DNA of 64,000 nt from NCBI RefSeq assembly GCF_003429105.1, contig NZ_QVTD01000008.1, forward strand, positions 168,869 through 232,868, given 5' to 3'. The DNA is from Peribacillus glennii (lineage in GTDB: Bacteria; Bacillota; Bacilli; Bacillales; DSM-1321). The notes under the pieces were generated by a model, which was given only the letters and a program-made list of their open reading frames with translations, was not told the DNA's origin and searched no databases. This document shows positions 41,485 to 51,400 of this stretch, piece by piece (positions within the stretch are counted from its first letter, which is position 1; every line of letters begins with the position of its first letter). Made by a program: the position numbers and the translations under genes.

Positions 41485-41709
41485 TCAATCGTAGGTTATT
41501 TTGGTTCCGTGGGTGTAATCGGCTTCGTGACGAGCAAGCCCGCCGCGGTTTTCGATTTCTTGTACGATTTCCCGGTGTATTGCCTGTCCTTCCTGGTTCA
41601 AATAGGGTACCATTTGTTGCAGGGAGTGATGGAAAAAAGCAAGCTCGCTATCCTTCCAGTCTGTCCTTGAAAGCATGGATAGTTCGGTCATATCCCGGCC
41701 TACATACAT
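41485..41709 (-). CDS. yfhS: YfhS family protein
   Basis: This 74-residue protein starts MYVGRDMTELSMLSRTDWKD. Its length equals that of B. subtilis YfhS (74), it has the same orientation and lies between mutY and fabL. The C-terminal half (IHREIVQEIENRGGLARHEA) is helical. ATG 41709 follows AAAGGAG; GTG 41721 is too close to it. Function is unknown. Confidence 0.82.
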   Translation of the reverse strand: MYVGRDMTELSMLSRTDWKDSELAFFHHSLQQMVPYLNQEGQAIHREIVQEIENRGGLARHEADYTHGTKITYD

Positions 41710-41749
41710 AGTTGCACACACTCCTTTTCTTTTTATTTATTTTTCATAA

Positions 41750-42550
<801 letters not shown>

Positions 42551-42627
42551 GGAAAAAAGCTGCCTTTTATTAACTCAAATACCCTCCGCGCGATTCGGTT
42601 ACATTAATAGCGTGGAGGTGATTAACA

Positions 42628-43188
42628 ATGGGAAACAACAACAACCGAACACAAGCAGGCACTAACATCCAGCGTGTAAGGCAGCAAAACCAACAAGCTT
42701 CCGCTGGTATGAACCAAGCAGGCCAGGGCCAATTCGGCACTGAGTTTGCGAGCCAGAATACGGCTGCACAGGTAAGGCAGCAAAACCAACAAACTGCTGC
42801 TGGCGCAAATCAAGCAGGCCAGGGCCAATTTGGCACTGAGTTTGCGAGCCAGAATACTGCTGCACAACTAAGACAGCAGAATCAACAAACTGCTGCTGGT
42901 GCAAACCAAGCAGGCCAGGGCCAATTTGGCACTGAGTTTGCGAACCAGAATACTGCTGCACAACTAAGACAGCAAAACCAACAAACTGCTGCTGGTGCAA
43001 ACCAAGCAGGCCAGGGCCAATTTGGCACAGAATTTGCGAGCCAAAATACGGCTGCACAGGTAAGGCAGCAAAATCAACAAACTGCCTCTGGTGCAAACCA
43101 AGCAGGCCAGGGCCAATTTGGCACTGAGTTTGCGAGCCAGAATACGGCTGCACAGGTGAGGCAGCAAAACCAACAGAAGAATCGCTAA
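42628..43188 (+). CDS. sspE: Gamma-type small acid-soluble spore protein SspE with five repeats
   Basis: This 186-residue Gln/Asn/Ala/Gly-rich spore-core protein serves as an amino-acid reserve degraded at germination. After a 22-residue head, five perfect-length 32-residue repeats (nucleotides 42694-43173, 96 bp each) carry QGQFGTEFASQNTAAQ and RQQNQQ, then a 4-residue tail. TEFAS (TEFAN in unit 3) corresponds to the Gpr protease site. B. subtilis SspE has about 84 residues and two such sites, so this version is strongly expanded. The start follows GGAGGTG, and a strong terminator follows the gene. Confidence 0.95.
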   Translation: MGNNNNRTQAGTNIQRVRQQNQQASAGMNQAGQGQFGTEFASQNTAAQVRQQNQQTAAGANQAGQGQFGTEFASQNTAAQLRQQNQQTAAGANQAGQGQFGTEFANQNTAAQLRQQNQQTAAGANQAGQGQFGTEFASQNTAAQVRQQNQQTASGANQAGQGQFGTEFASQNTAAQVRQQNQQKNR

Positions 43189-43195
43189 CAGATAG

Positions 43196-43231
43196 ACGGC
43201 AGGGCCCATTTAGGTGCCCTGCCGTATTTTA
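43196..43231 (+). terminator. Intrinsic terminator of sspE
   Basis: The 10-bp stem ACGGCAGGGC (43196-43205) / GCCCTGCCGT (43216-43225) is followed by ATTTTAT. Confidence 0.85.
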
Positions 43232-43261
43232 TAGCATCTGTTTATTGTGTCGGTGAGCAAA

Positions 43262-43396
43262 ACGGCTGAAAAAGCAGGGATTTGGCTCAATGGTAAGATG
43301 ACAGTTGAATCGAGGTGGAATACGTGGCTGGATTTTCATGTATTTTGGCTGAATGCAATAAGCAAACCGGCTGAATAAGCGGAAGTTTGGCTCAAT
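43262..43396. repeat. Array B: word GGCTSAAT recurring every ~20-23 bp
   Basis: The words ACGGCTGAAA (43262), TTGGCTCAAT (43282), CAGTTGAAT (43302), GTGGCTGGAT (43324), TTGGCTGAAT (43344), CCGGCTGAAT (43367) and TTGGCTCAAT (43387) are spaced 20, 20, 22, 20, 23 and 20 bp. A 20-bp step is not a codon multiple, so this is not a coding repeat. It lies between the sspE terminator and the NERD remnant. Confidence 0.75.
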
Positions 43397-43440
43397 TCGC
43401 AGCCAGCCGGTTTTATCGGACTAAATCATTCTTACAATCC

Positions 43441-43755
43441 AGATGTTCTACAACGTTATATTATTACACAATCTGATATCTGGAGAGGAGTTCACTGTCC
43501 AAACTGCTCTTTACTGGATATGGACAGATTACGTGGAAGTTGGATTTGTCCGCATTGTTCTTTTTCCTCAAAAAATGCGCATGCCAATTTACTGGAAGAT
43601 TACGCCCTTCTTTTTAAAAAATGTATTACCAATCGCGAAGCCAGACTGTTTTAAATCTAACTTCCTGTTCAATAACGCATATATTATTTACCGGTTCACA
43701 GGTTCCGCGCATGGTACAACAAGGAGAAGAGAATACCGTATGCCCTTTCCGTAGT
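43441..43755 (+). pseudogene. C-terminal remnant of a NERD-domain protein
   Basis: The frame reads YIITQSDIWRGVHCPNCSLL, then GSWICPHCSFSSKNAHANLL and EDYALLFKKCITNREARLF. This is the zinc-ribbon (C-x2-C pairs) and helical tail that ends Bacillus NERD (nuclease-related) proteins. After a TAA, another frame continues RFTGSAHGTTRRREYRMPF, the usual last block. The NERD domain itself is absent. It is a dead fragment. Confidence 0.7.
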
Positions 43756-43946
43756 AATACTTATTTGAAGTTCGACAGGCATTTACTGATATATATGTAG
43801 ATAACCTGCTGGTGTGATTAAACGCTAGCTTAGCTCCTACAACCATTCGACAAAACCTCCACCTCCTCAACAATAAAAGTCAAAGGATAAAAGGCGCCAA
43901 AAAAGAATACATAAACCATGATGACCAAAAGGGTGAGGTGCGCGGT

Positions 43947-44201
43947 ATGAAGGAATTCGATCGGTTAATTAATGAACAGTTGAAAACGATGGAAAAGCTT
44001 TTGTTTTTGCAATCCGAAATAGAGCGGTGCCAGGAGATCGAACAGCAGCTGGGGCATTTGCAGGAACAAACTGAGCTGGATTCGATAAACGATGAAATAA
44101 TAAGGATGAAGCAAGAGCTGTCTGGCATCCAGGATATGTTTGAGCAGCAAACGGAAGAAGTAATCCGTTTTTATCAGGAGAGCCAGGCGGCTCTTACTTA
44201 A
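43947..44201 (+). CDS. ygaB: YgaB coiled-coil protein
   Basis: This 84-residue protein is predicted to be wholly helical (KEFDRLINEQLKTMEKLLFL, then QLGHLQEQTELDSINDEIIR), like B. subtilis YgaB, of unknown function. ATG 43947 is preferred with GAGGTG at 7 bp; GTG 43938 lies inside that site. It follows sspE in the conserved order. Confidence 0.85.
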   Translation: MKEFDRLINEQLKTMEKLLFLQSEIERCQEIEQQLGHLQEQTELDSINDEIIRMKQELSGIQDMFEQQTEEVIRFYQESQAALT

Positions 44202-44327
44202 CGAAGAGATCGCACGTTAGTTGAGCATTATATAAATTTTAAAAGAGTTAACCAGACAGTGTGGCTTAAGCAGCCTGAAATGTTGGCGTTCCGTTTTTCA
44301 TAAGGGGATACCACCTAAATTCAGGAT

Positions 44328-44366
44328 GAGAGCAAATTTCACTGCCGGGTTAGCTCTCTTTTGTTT
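44328..44366 (+). terminator. Intrinsic terminator
   Basis: GAGAGC (44328-44333) pairs with GCTCTC (44353-44358), followed by TTTTGTTTT. Confidence 0.7.
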
Positions 44367-44482
44367 TAAATTTTCCAGGAAATCGCTATAATAAAGGAAT
44401 ATAAGTAAATTTTTGCACTGGACACCTTTATAGCAAAACATTTCAACTGGCAGTTTTACAGAGAAAGTAGGGGAAAAAAGAC

Positions 44483-45010
44483 ATGGGGATTCCCAATGAA
44501 GGAGGAAAAATCCAAATCCACAGCTATAAGCATGACGGGCACATCCACCGAGTCTGGGAAGAAACCACCGTATTAAAAGGGACACAGAATCTTCTTATAG
44601 CGGCAAATGATCGAACAATGGTAACGGAATCAGATGGAAGGACATGGATAACCAGGGAGCCGGCGATCTGTTACTTCCATTCTAAATATTGGTTCAACGT
44701 CATCGGAATGTTGAGGGAGGATGGCGTTTATTATTATTGCAATCTCAGCTCACCATTCATCTGTGATAAAGAGGCGCTAAAGTATATTGATTATGACCTG
44801 GATATTAAGGTGTTTCCGGATATGACTTTTCATTTATTGGATGAGGATGAATATGAACGGCATCGCAGGGAAATGAACTACCCGGATGTGATTGACCAGA
44901 TTTTGAAACGGAATGTCGACCATTTGATTTATATGATCCGCCAGCGGAAAGGGCCTTTTTCGGCGGAATTCATTGATTCTTGGTATGAACGTTTTTTAAC
45001 CTATCGTTAA
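44483..45010 (+). CDS. ntdP: Nucleoside tri-/diphosphatase NtdP (DUF402, YgaC)
   Basis: This 175-residue protein starts [20 protein letters not shown], with [29 protein letters not shown] and [10 protein letters not shown], matching B. subtilis YgaC/NtdP over its full length (176). The DUF402 fold binds Mg2+ through conserved Asp residues ([11 protein letters not shown]) and hydrolyses nucleoside tri- and diphosphates. It lies in the conserved ygaB-ntdP-ygaD order. Confidence 0.93.
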   Translation: MGIPNEGGKIQIHSYKHDGHIHRVWEETTVLKGTQNLLIAANDRTMVTESDGRTWITREPAICYFHSKYWFNVIGMLREDGVYYYCNLSSPFICDKEALKYIDYDLDIKVFPDMTFHLLDEDEYERHRREMNYPDVIDQILKRNVDHLIYMIRQRKGPFSAEFIDSWYERFLTYR

Positions 45011-45176
45011 TATGAAAAAGGACAGGCCTGTTGAGACTCGCAACAGGTTTTTATTTGCCAGGCAGGCATACATTTGCATCAGTGTAAAACTGGCTCTATC
45101 TTTACCTCTAAGGAAATTAGCAAAATGCCGTTCGTTGCCAGGGGGAGAGCACTAATTTATAAATCGGGGGAATTAT

Positions 45177-46925
45177 GTGGACAGCGTAAAGAGATACCTG
45201 CAATTTGTGAAACCGTATAAGTGGCAAATTATGGGAACTATCATTATTGGTTTGATAAAATTTGCCATCCCTCTTCTAATTCCTGTTTTAATCAAATATG
45301 TTGTGGATGATATCGTGGGAAATGACAGTATCTCAAAGGCGATAAAAGCTGATAAGCTATTTTGGATTATGGGCATCATGCTCGCAATATTTGTGGTGCT
45401 TCGGCCGCCGATTGAGTATTACAGGCAGTACTTTGCCCAATGGACAGGGACAAAAATTTTATATGATATCCGTAACCAGCTGTTTACCCATATCCAAAAG
45501 CTGAGCTTTAAATATTACTCAAATACCCGGGCCGGAGAGGTCATTTCAAGGGTGATCAACGACGTAGAACAGACAAAGAATTTTGTAATCACAGGGTTGA
45601 TGAACCTCTGGCTTGATATTGCTACCATCATAATTGCCATTGCCATCATGTTTACAATGGATATTACCCTGACGATTGTGTCACTGATTTTGCTCCCATT
45701 TTATGCGATATCAGTAAATCACTTTTTCGGGAAATTAAGAGGAATGACAAGAGTCCGTTCGCAAGCGCTGGCTGACCTTCAGAGCCACCTTCACGAGCGT
45801 GTGCAGGGAATGCCGGTGATTAAGAGCTTTGCGATTGAAGATTATGAGCAGGAACGGTTTGATAAGCAAAATAAAAACTTTCTGGACAAGGCGCTCCGGC
45901 ATACGAGCTGGAATGCGAAATCCTTTGCGGTAGTGAACACTATAACGGATATTTCCCCATTGATTGTAATAGGTTATGCAGGCTATCAGGTCATTCATGA
46001 GAATCTGACGATTGGGACCATGATGGCTTTTATCGGGTTCATTGACCGGCTTTATAACCCGCTCCGCAGGCTGGTCAACTCGTCAACGACAATGACCCAG
46101 ACCTTGGCTTCGATGGACCGGGTGTTTGAATTCATCGATGAAAAATATGATATAGATGATAAGCCGGGTGCAAAGGAACTAACAGATGTGGAAGGCAGTA
46201 TCCGTTTTGAAAATGTTACGTTTGCTTATGATGAAAAAGAAAAAGCGGTCCTGAAAAATGTCAGCCTTGATGTCCAAAAGGGCGAAACGATTGCGCTTGT
46301 AGGAATGAGCGGAGGGGGAAAGTCTTCGCTGATCAGCCTTCTTCCGCGTTTTTATGATGTGAACGAAGGCCGCATCATGCTTGATGGCACCGACATCCGT
46401 GATTATAAAGTCCGCAGCCTGCGGGATAAAATCGGTATGGTGCTACAGGATAACATTTTGTTCAGTGAATCCGTGATGTCAAATATTTTAATGGGGAATC
46501 CGGAAGCTTCGAAGGAAGAAGTAATCGAAGCTGCCAAAGCGGCCAATGCCCATGATTTCATCACGAACCTTCAGGAAGGTTATGACACGAAAGTTGGGGA
46601 GAGGGGCGTGAAGCTTTCAGGGGGGCAAAAACAGCGTGTAGCCATTGCCCGTGTGTTCCTGAAGAACCCTCCGATTCTTGTTATGGATGAAGCGACTTCT
46701 GCCCTTGACCTTGAGAGCGAGCACCTTATTCAGGAAGCGCTTGATATATTGGCAAGGGATCGAACGACATTCATAGTGGCCCATCGGTTATCAACCATTA
46801 CCCATGCTGACCGAATTGTACTGATTGAGCATGGAGAAATCGCCGAAATTGGGACGCACGAAGAATTAATGCAAAAGCAGGGCCATTATTATGACTTATT
46901 CACGGTTCAGCAGCTTGATTCCTGA
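45177..46925 (+). CDS. ygaD: ABC exporter YgaD (fused permease-ATPase)
   Basis: This 582-residue half-transporter has six transmembrane helices (about 15-310) and a nucleotide-binding domain (about 330-580): Walker [11 protein letters not shown]-loop MVLQDNILF, signature [14 protein letters not shown], Walker [13 protein letters not shown] and H-loop AHRLST. It belongs to the multidrug/lipid exporter (MsbA/Sav1866-like) type and probably acts as a homodimer in the cytoplasmic membrane. The start is GTG 45177 after a GGGGG site. Confidence 0.92.
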   Translation: MDSVKRYLQFVKPYKWQIMGTIIIGLIKFAIPLLIPVLIKYVVDDIVGNDSISKAIKADKLFWIMGIMLAIFVVLRPPIEYYRQYFAQWTGTKILYDIRNQLFTHIQKLSFKYYSNTRAGEVISRVINDVEQTKNFVITGLMNLWLDIATIIIAIAIMFTMDITLTIVSLILLPFYAISVNHFFGKLRGMTRVRSQALADLQSHLHERVQGMPVIKSFAIEDYEQERFDKQNKNFLDKALRHTSWNAKSFAVVNTITDISPLIVIGYAGYQVIHENLTIGTMMAFIGFIDRLYNPLRRLVNSSTTMTQTLASMDRVFEFIDEKYDIDDKPGAKELTDVEGSIRFENVTFAYDEKEKAVLKNVSLDVQKGETIALVGMSGGGKSSLISLLPRFYDVNEGRIMLDGTDIRDYKVRSLRDKIGMVLQDNILFSESVMSNILMGNPEASKEEVIEAAKAANAHDFITNLQEGYDTKVGERGVKLSGGQKQRVAIARVFLKNPPILVMDEATSALDLESEHLIQEALDILARDRTTFIVAHRLSTITHADRIVLIEHGEIAEIGTHEELMQKQGHYYDLFTVQQLDS

Positions 46926-47011
46926 ACATGAGTCTGACTTATAGGGGGTCAGCCACAAAAGCCAAACCTTAAAATAAAGGTTAGCCGAAACACATATAAT
47001 GATGCATCAAA

Positions 47012-47056
47012 AAATGAAGGCAGTTCCATTAGCGGAACTGCCTTCATTTATATTGT
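47012..47056. terminator. Bidirectional terminator between ygaD and ygaE
   Basis: AAATGAAGGCAGTTCC and its complement GGAACTGCCTTCATTT surround a 6-nt loop. The T-rich 3' flank on the plus strand and A-rich 5' flank serve both converging genes. Confidence 0.9.
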
Positions 47057-47062
47057 TTTTCA

Positions 47063-48145
47063 TCAACCTTCGTATTGGACAGATACTTCATTTTCGTCTC
47101 GATGGTAGGATTGAAAACTGATAATTAGTGTTTCAAGATGTTCCAATTGCTCATCATATTCAATGATGGCAGAAATCAAGGGTACAAGCCGTGTAGGAAT
47201 CTCTTCCTCTTCATCGTTTTTCATTTGTTTTAACTTGGCAAAGAAAAACGATAAGAAATCCCGTCTGCTTAGGGAATGGCTGTCATGTTGCTCCACACAG
47301 CCCCCAGGTTTGATTTTACCGATAAATTTTAGCAGAAGCTGTTCATGGCGATGGATTAAAGAATCGAGCTGATGCTGGATTTGCGCCTGAAAATCCTCAG
47401 GCATTAATGAAATCTCATTTTCGAACTTATGGATCCGTTTCAAGGTTTCATAAGCTTTCTTTGAAGTAGCGATCATTTGCCTGTAAACAACGAGTTTTCT
47501 TGATTTTGCAAGTGTTTCCTTCTTAAAATAAGCGCGCTCCTCTTTATACATCGAATATATTTGCTCCAGCTTTAAGAGTTCATTTTTGATTACGCTTATG
47601 TCCTTTTTCAATAGAGTATGTTCAGAAGCATGCCTGGTGCTAATGCGGATCCATTTAAAAATATCCTCCGTGGTTCCGGAAATCCGGTTATAGAGCTTTA
47701 TTTCATACTTTGGTGGGATAAAAACCAAATTTACTATAAAGGAACAGAGAATTCCGAGCAAAATGGATGAAAAGCGGATCATCGCAAATTGCAAAAAATC
47801 CCCTTGCTGGCTTTCCATGATGGCGATAACAGTGACAATGGAAAGAACCAGGCTTTTCTCCATCTTCAGTTTTAGGTTTATGGAGATGACAATCACAACG
47901 GCCAACCCGATGATAAAGTAATGATTGCCAAACAACAGTACGAACAACACGGCAATGATAGCACCAATCAAGTTTCCTTGAATTTGTTCCACAACTGATA
48001 AATAAGACCGGTAAATGGTCGGCTGGATAGCAAATATTGCCGCAATCCCCGCAAAAACAGGGGAGGGGAGTTGTAACAGCTCCGACAAGTACAGAGCAAA
48101 AACAATTGCGATTCCCGTTTTAAGTATGCGGGCACCTAACTTCAT
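47063..48145 (-). CDS. ygaE: Aromatic acid exporter-family membrane protein (YgaE-like)
   Basis: This 360-residue ArAE_1/DUF939-type protein starts MKLGARILKTGIAIVFALYL. It has about six transmembrane helices (10-150, with SPVFAGIAAIFAIQPT, FVLLFGNHYFIIGLAVVIVI and FAMIRFSSILLGI) and a long cytoplasmic coiled-coil C-terminus (about 180-340). The frame runs on to 48421 and overlaps the glutamate synthase stop. A good terminator for that gene lies at 48366-48404, and the family begins at MKLGARI, so ATG 48145 with AAAGGA upstream is chosen. Confidence 0.85.
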   Translation of the reverse strand: MKLGARILKTGIAIVFALYLSELLQLPSPVFAGIAAIFAIQPTIYRSYLSVVEQIQGNLIGAIIAVLFVLLFGNHYFIIGLAVVIVISINLKLKMEKSLVLSIVTVIAIMESQQGDFLQFAMIRFSSILLGILCSFIVNLVFIPPKYEIKLYNRISGTTEDIFKWIRISTRHASEHTLLKKDISVIKNELLKLEQIYSMYKEERAYFKKETLAKSRKLVVYRQMIATSKKAYETLKRIHKFENEISLMPEDFQAQIQHQLDSLIHRHEQLLLKFIGKIKPGGCVEQHDSHSLSRRDFLSFFFAKLKQMKNDEEEEIPTRLVPLISAIIEYDEQLEHLETLIISFQSYHRDENEVSVQYEG

Positions 48146-48365
48146 ATAAAAATGTATCCTTTCTTTCGTATGATTGTATGCAATTTCAATCGTCGCGTTT
48201 TTTAAAATAAGATATGCCATAATATAGGCTGTGTATATGTACTTTACACTAATAAAATGGAAAGTAAACAATAATGTAATATACAGGGTTTGGCAGATAG
48301 TTTCAAGTGGAAATGGAATATTCAAGAATTTGTAAAATAAAAAATCCACTCGCGCCCCAAGGATG

Positions 48366-48404
48366 AAATAACAAAACAAGCTGACACCCATGGGTACCAG
48401 CTTG
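48366..48404 (-). terminator. Intrinsic terminator of the glutamate synthase gene
   Basis: On the minus strand CAAGCTG and CAGCTTG (48377-48383, 48398-48404) form a stem with an inner ACCC/GGGT pairing, followed by TTTTGTTATTT. It lies 14 bp after the stop codon. Confidence 0.8.
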
Positions 48405-48417
48405 CTGCAATGTGTAA

Positions 48418-51400
48418 TCATTCAGTGGAAACGGATGGATCGGCCTGTTCTTTAACAGGAATGATCTGGAGAAAATGCTGTTCCGGATTCGAAAGAAGCT
48501 GTTCCAATGACGAAGCTTCTTCTGTTTGACCCTGCTCCTTCAATAAGGAAACATATTTGCCAAGAAGCTCGCCAACATCCTTCACACCAGTTGTTGAAAG
48601 CGGCTTGATCGATACTTTTGCCCCTTTGGCAATCCTTCTTTCGATGGCTTCTTTCGTCAATCCCGCTTCAGGCTGATGGCGCAAATAAACCGCACCGCCT
48701 GTCATTCCCGCACAAATCCATGGTCCCGGATCTCCAAGAACCAATCCTCTTCCGTTCGTCATATATTCAAACGCGAAGCCTTTGATGTTTGAATGGACTG
48801 CCAGGTTTCCGGTTTCATTTTCCGGCAGCGGCTGTTTCAGCTGTCCGCCGATAATCATATCAGCACCGGAAAGCCTGATACCGGCCCGTGCATCAGCATC
48901 GCCCTGCGCAACCAAGAGGCCGTGCTGAGCTCCATATCCAAATCCTTTACCAACGGATCCATTATAAAACTTACCGTCTTTTCCAGGTGATTTAAAAATT
49001 AAAATATTGCCTCCGATAGATGTTTTGCCAGCGCCGTCCTGTGCGCCTCCATTTACACTGATCTCAATGCCTTCACTGTTATATGCGCCAAGGCCATTGC
49101 CGGGAATGGAGCCATCTTTATACTGAAGATGGACCGGAGGGAGCTTCTTATAGGACCCATCCAATCTTCCGCGGACACGATGGCAGGAAACCCTGCTTCC
49201 AAGTACACGCTGGTCGGATGTGATCGAGCTGTAAGCCCGTGATTCGTTAAGCTCATCAACCCGCGAATCCAGGTATTCTGCCCCGACAGCTACTTGCATA
49301 GCACCTTGAGAAAGGGAGGCAGCTGCTTCTTTATTGGAGAACTGGCCAATATCGAGCGTTTTCAATAGGTAGGTCAAATCCAGCAGTTCTTTTCCTTTAT
49401 CTTGCACTAGTAAATCGGAACGGCCGACGATGTCCTGAAGGCTGCGTGCGCCAAGAGAGGCTGTCAAAGCCTTTAGTTCGTTGCCGAATGCATGGAACAT
49501 ATTCATTAATCCTTGTACGGCCAGGTCAAACTGCCGTGGTACGAATCGGCGTAACCCGTGTTCCTTTGCCTGTGCCTCGGATTCGATCTGAGTCGCTATG
49601 CCGACATGGCAGGTATCCAGGTGGCAGCCCCGGCAAGTGGTGCAGCCGACCGCAATCATGGATAATGTGCCGAAGCCGACCCGGTTTGCGCCAAGAAGCA
49701 TTACCTTCATTACGTCCAAAGCACTTTTCAGGCCGCCATCTGCCCAAATTTCCACGTTTTGGCGGATGCCCGCTTCCAAAAGGGCATTGTGCGCGGCTTT
49801 TACCCCAATTTCCACTGGCAATCCGACGTGCTGCAGGGCATGTATACGGGCAGCACCCGTACCACCGTCGAAGCCTGACAGAGTGATAATATCTGCCCCA
49901 GCTTTGGCTATGCCGACAGCAATTGTTCCGATGTTGGGTACGACAGGTACTTTAACGGCAACTTTTGCCTTATCGTTAGCCGTTTTCAATTCGTGAATCA
50001 TCTGCGCCAAATCTTCAATTGAGTAGATATCATGGTTATTTGATGGTGAAATCAAATCCGAACCGATAGTCGCGTTCCTTGCTTCCGCAATTTTGGCGGT
50101 AACCTTTGAACCTGGGAGATGGCCTCCTTCGCCAGGTTTCGCTCCCTGGCCGATCTTTATTTCCAAAAGATTGGAGGAGTTTAGCAGCTCCGCGTTTACG
50201 CCGAAGCGTCCAGAGGCAATCTGCTGGCCGCGGGTTCTCGGGTATTTGCCCAGCATATCTTTAATTTCTCCACCCTCACCGTTCATGCTGACCATGTTTA
50301 AGCGGTCAGCTGCTTCGGCATAGGCGCGGAAGGCTGTTTCGTTTTGGGAACCAAATGACATGGATGCGATGACAAAAGGAAGGCTATGATCGCCGACCGA
50401 GATATCGACCTCATGGTTCGGAAGGGGATCATCCGTTTTCGTTAGGCTTGTTAAATGCCGGATGGTAGTAGGATTTGCCTCCTCCTGTTCCGTTATCTTT
50501 TCCCCATAGGAAGTATAGTCCCCGCTTGATGCGACATCCCCGATTGCTTTCCAGATTCTCGGGAACAGGTTAAACGTCTTCCCGATTCTTTCTTTATCAT
50601 TGTTATAGTCGATCGATCGCTGCTTGGCGTCTTCTTTCAATTGCTCGAAATTATGGGTTAATCCGCTTCCGCCGAAGAAATTCACCACATTTAAATAGGT
50701 TCCGATTTCCTCATTGAGGCCGATGCTTGAGAACAATCGCCCGTAACCCCGTAGCTCATGGATTCCGATAGTCGAAATCACTTTTTCCAGGCCTTTTGTT
50801 AAAGCATTATATAAATTGATTGCCGGCACTGCTGTTTCATTGGAAAGGGAAAGGAACATATAATATGGGTTGATAAGATTCGATCCCAGGCCGTAAGCCA
50901 CTACGATATCATGGAGTGAACGGATGGCAGCGGACCTCAGAAGCAAAGAACAATCCCGACGCTTCCCTGTAAGGACGAGTGCCTGATCAACAGCGGAAAC
51001 TACCAAATGCGGGTCCATCCACAGGTTTCCGTTTTGATGGGCATCGGCATCGTCCAGGATAATTAGAGTTTTGCCAGCATCGACTGCAGAAATCGCTTCC
51101 CTTGCCAGTCTATCCAGCGCTTCCTTGATGCTTTCTGTTTCGGTAAATGTGGCTGATATGATGTGGGTAAGCTGCTGGTCCCCAAAATGCGCAACAAACT
51201 GGTCGTAACTTGGCTGGGATAAAGAGTCTTTACATTCAATGCCGATTGCTCCTTCTATCAAAATAGGCGTCAAAAGCTCGGTAACCCTGCCCGCTTTTTC
51301 TTTGCCGAATAAAGCAGGGCGCTTGCCGACGATTGTCCGTGTAGAAAAGTGTTCGGTTTCGCGGTCCCGGTCGATTGCCGGATTGGTTACGACTGCAACA

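Noticed and set aside
42622..43209. Long open frames on both strands across sspE
   Set aside because: They are shadows of the 96-bp repeats; only the SspE frame has a ribosome binding site, correct composition and synteny.
48146..48421. 91-residue N-terminal extension of YgaE
   Set aside because: It runs through the glutamate synthase terminator and lacks a ribosome binding site; the ArAE family starts at 48145.
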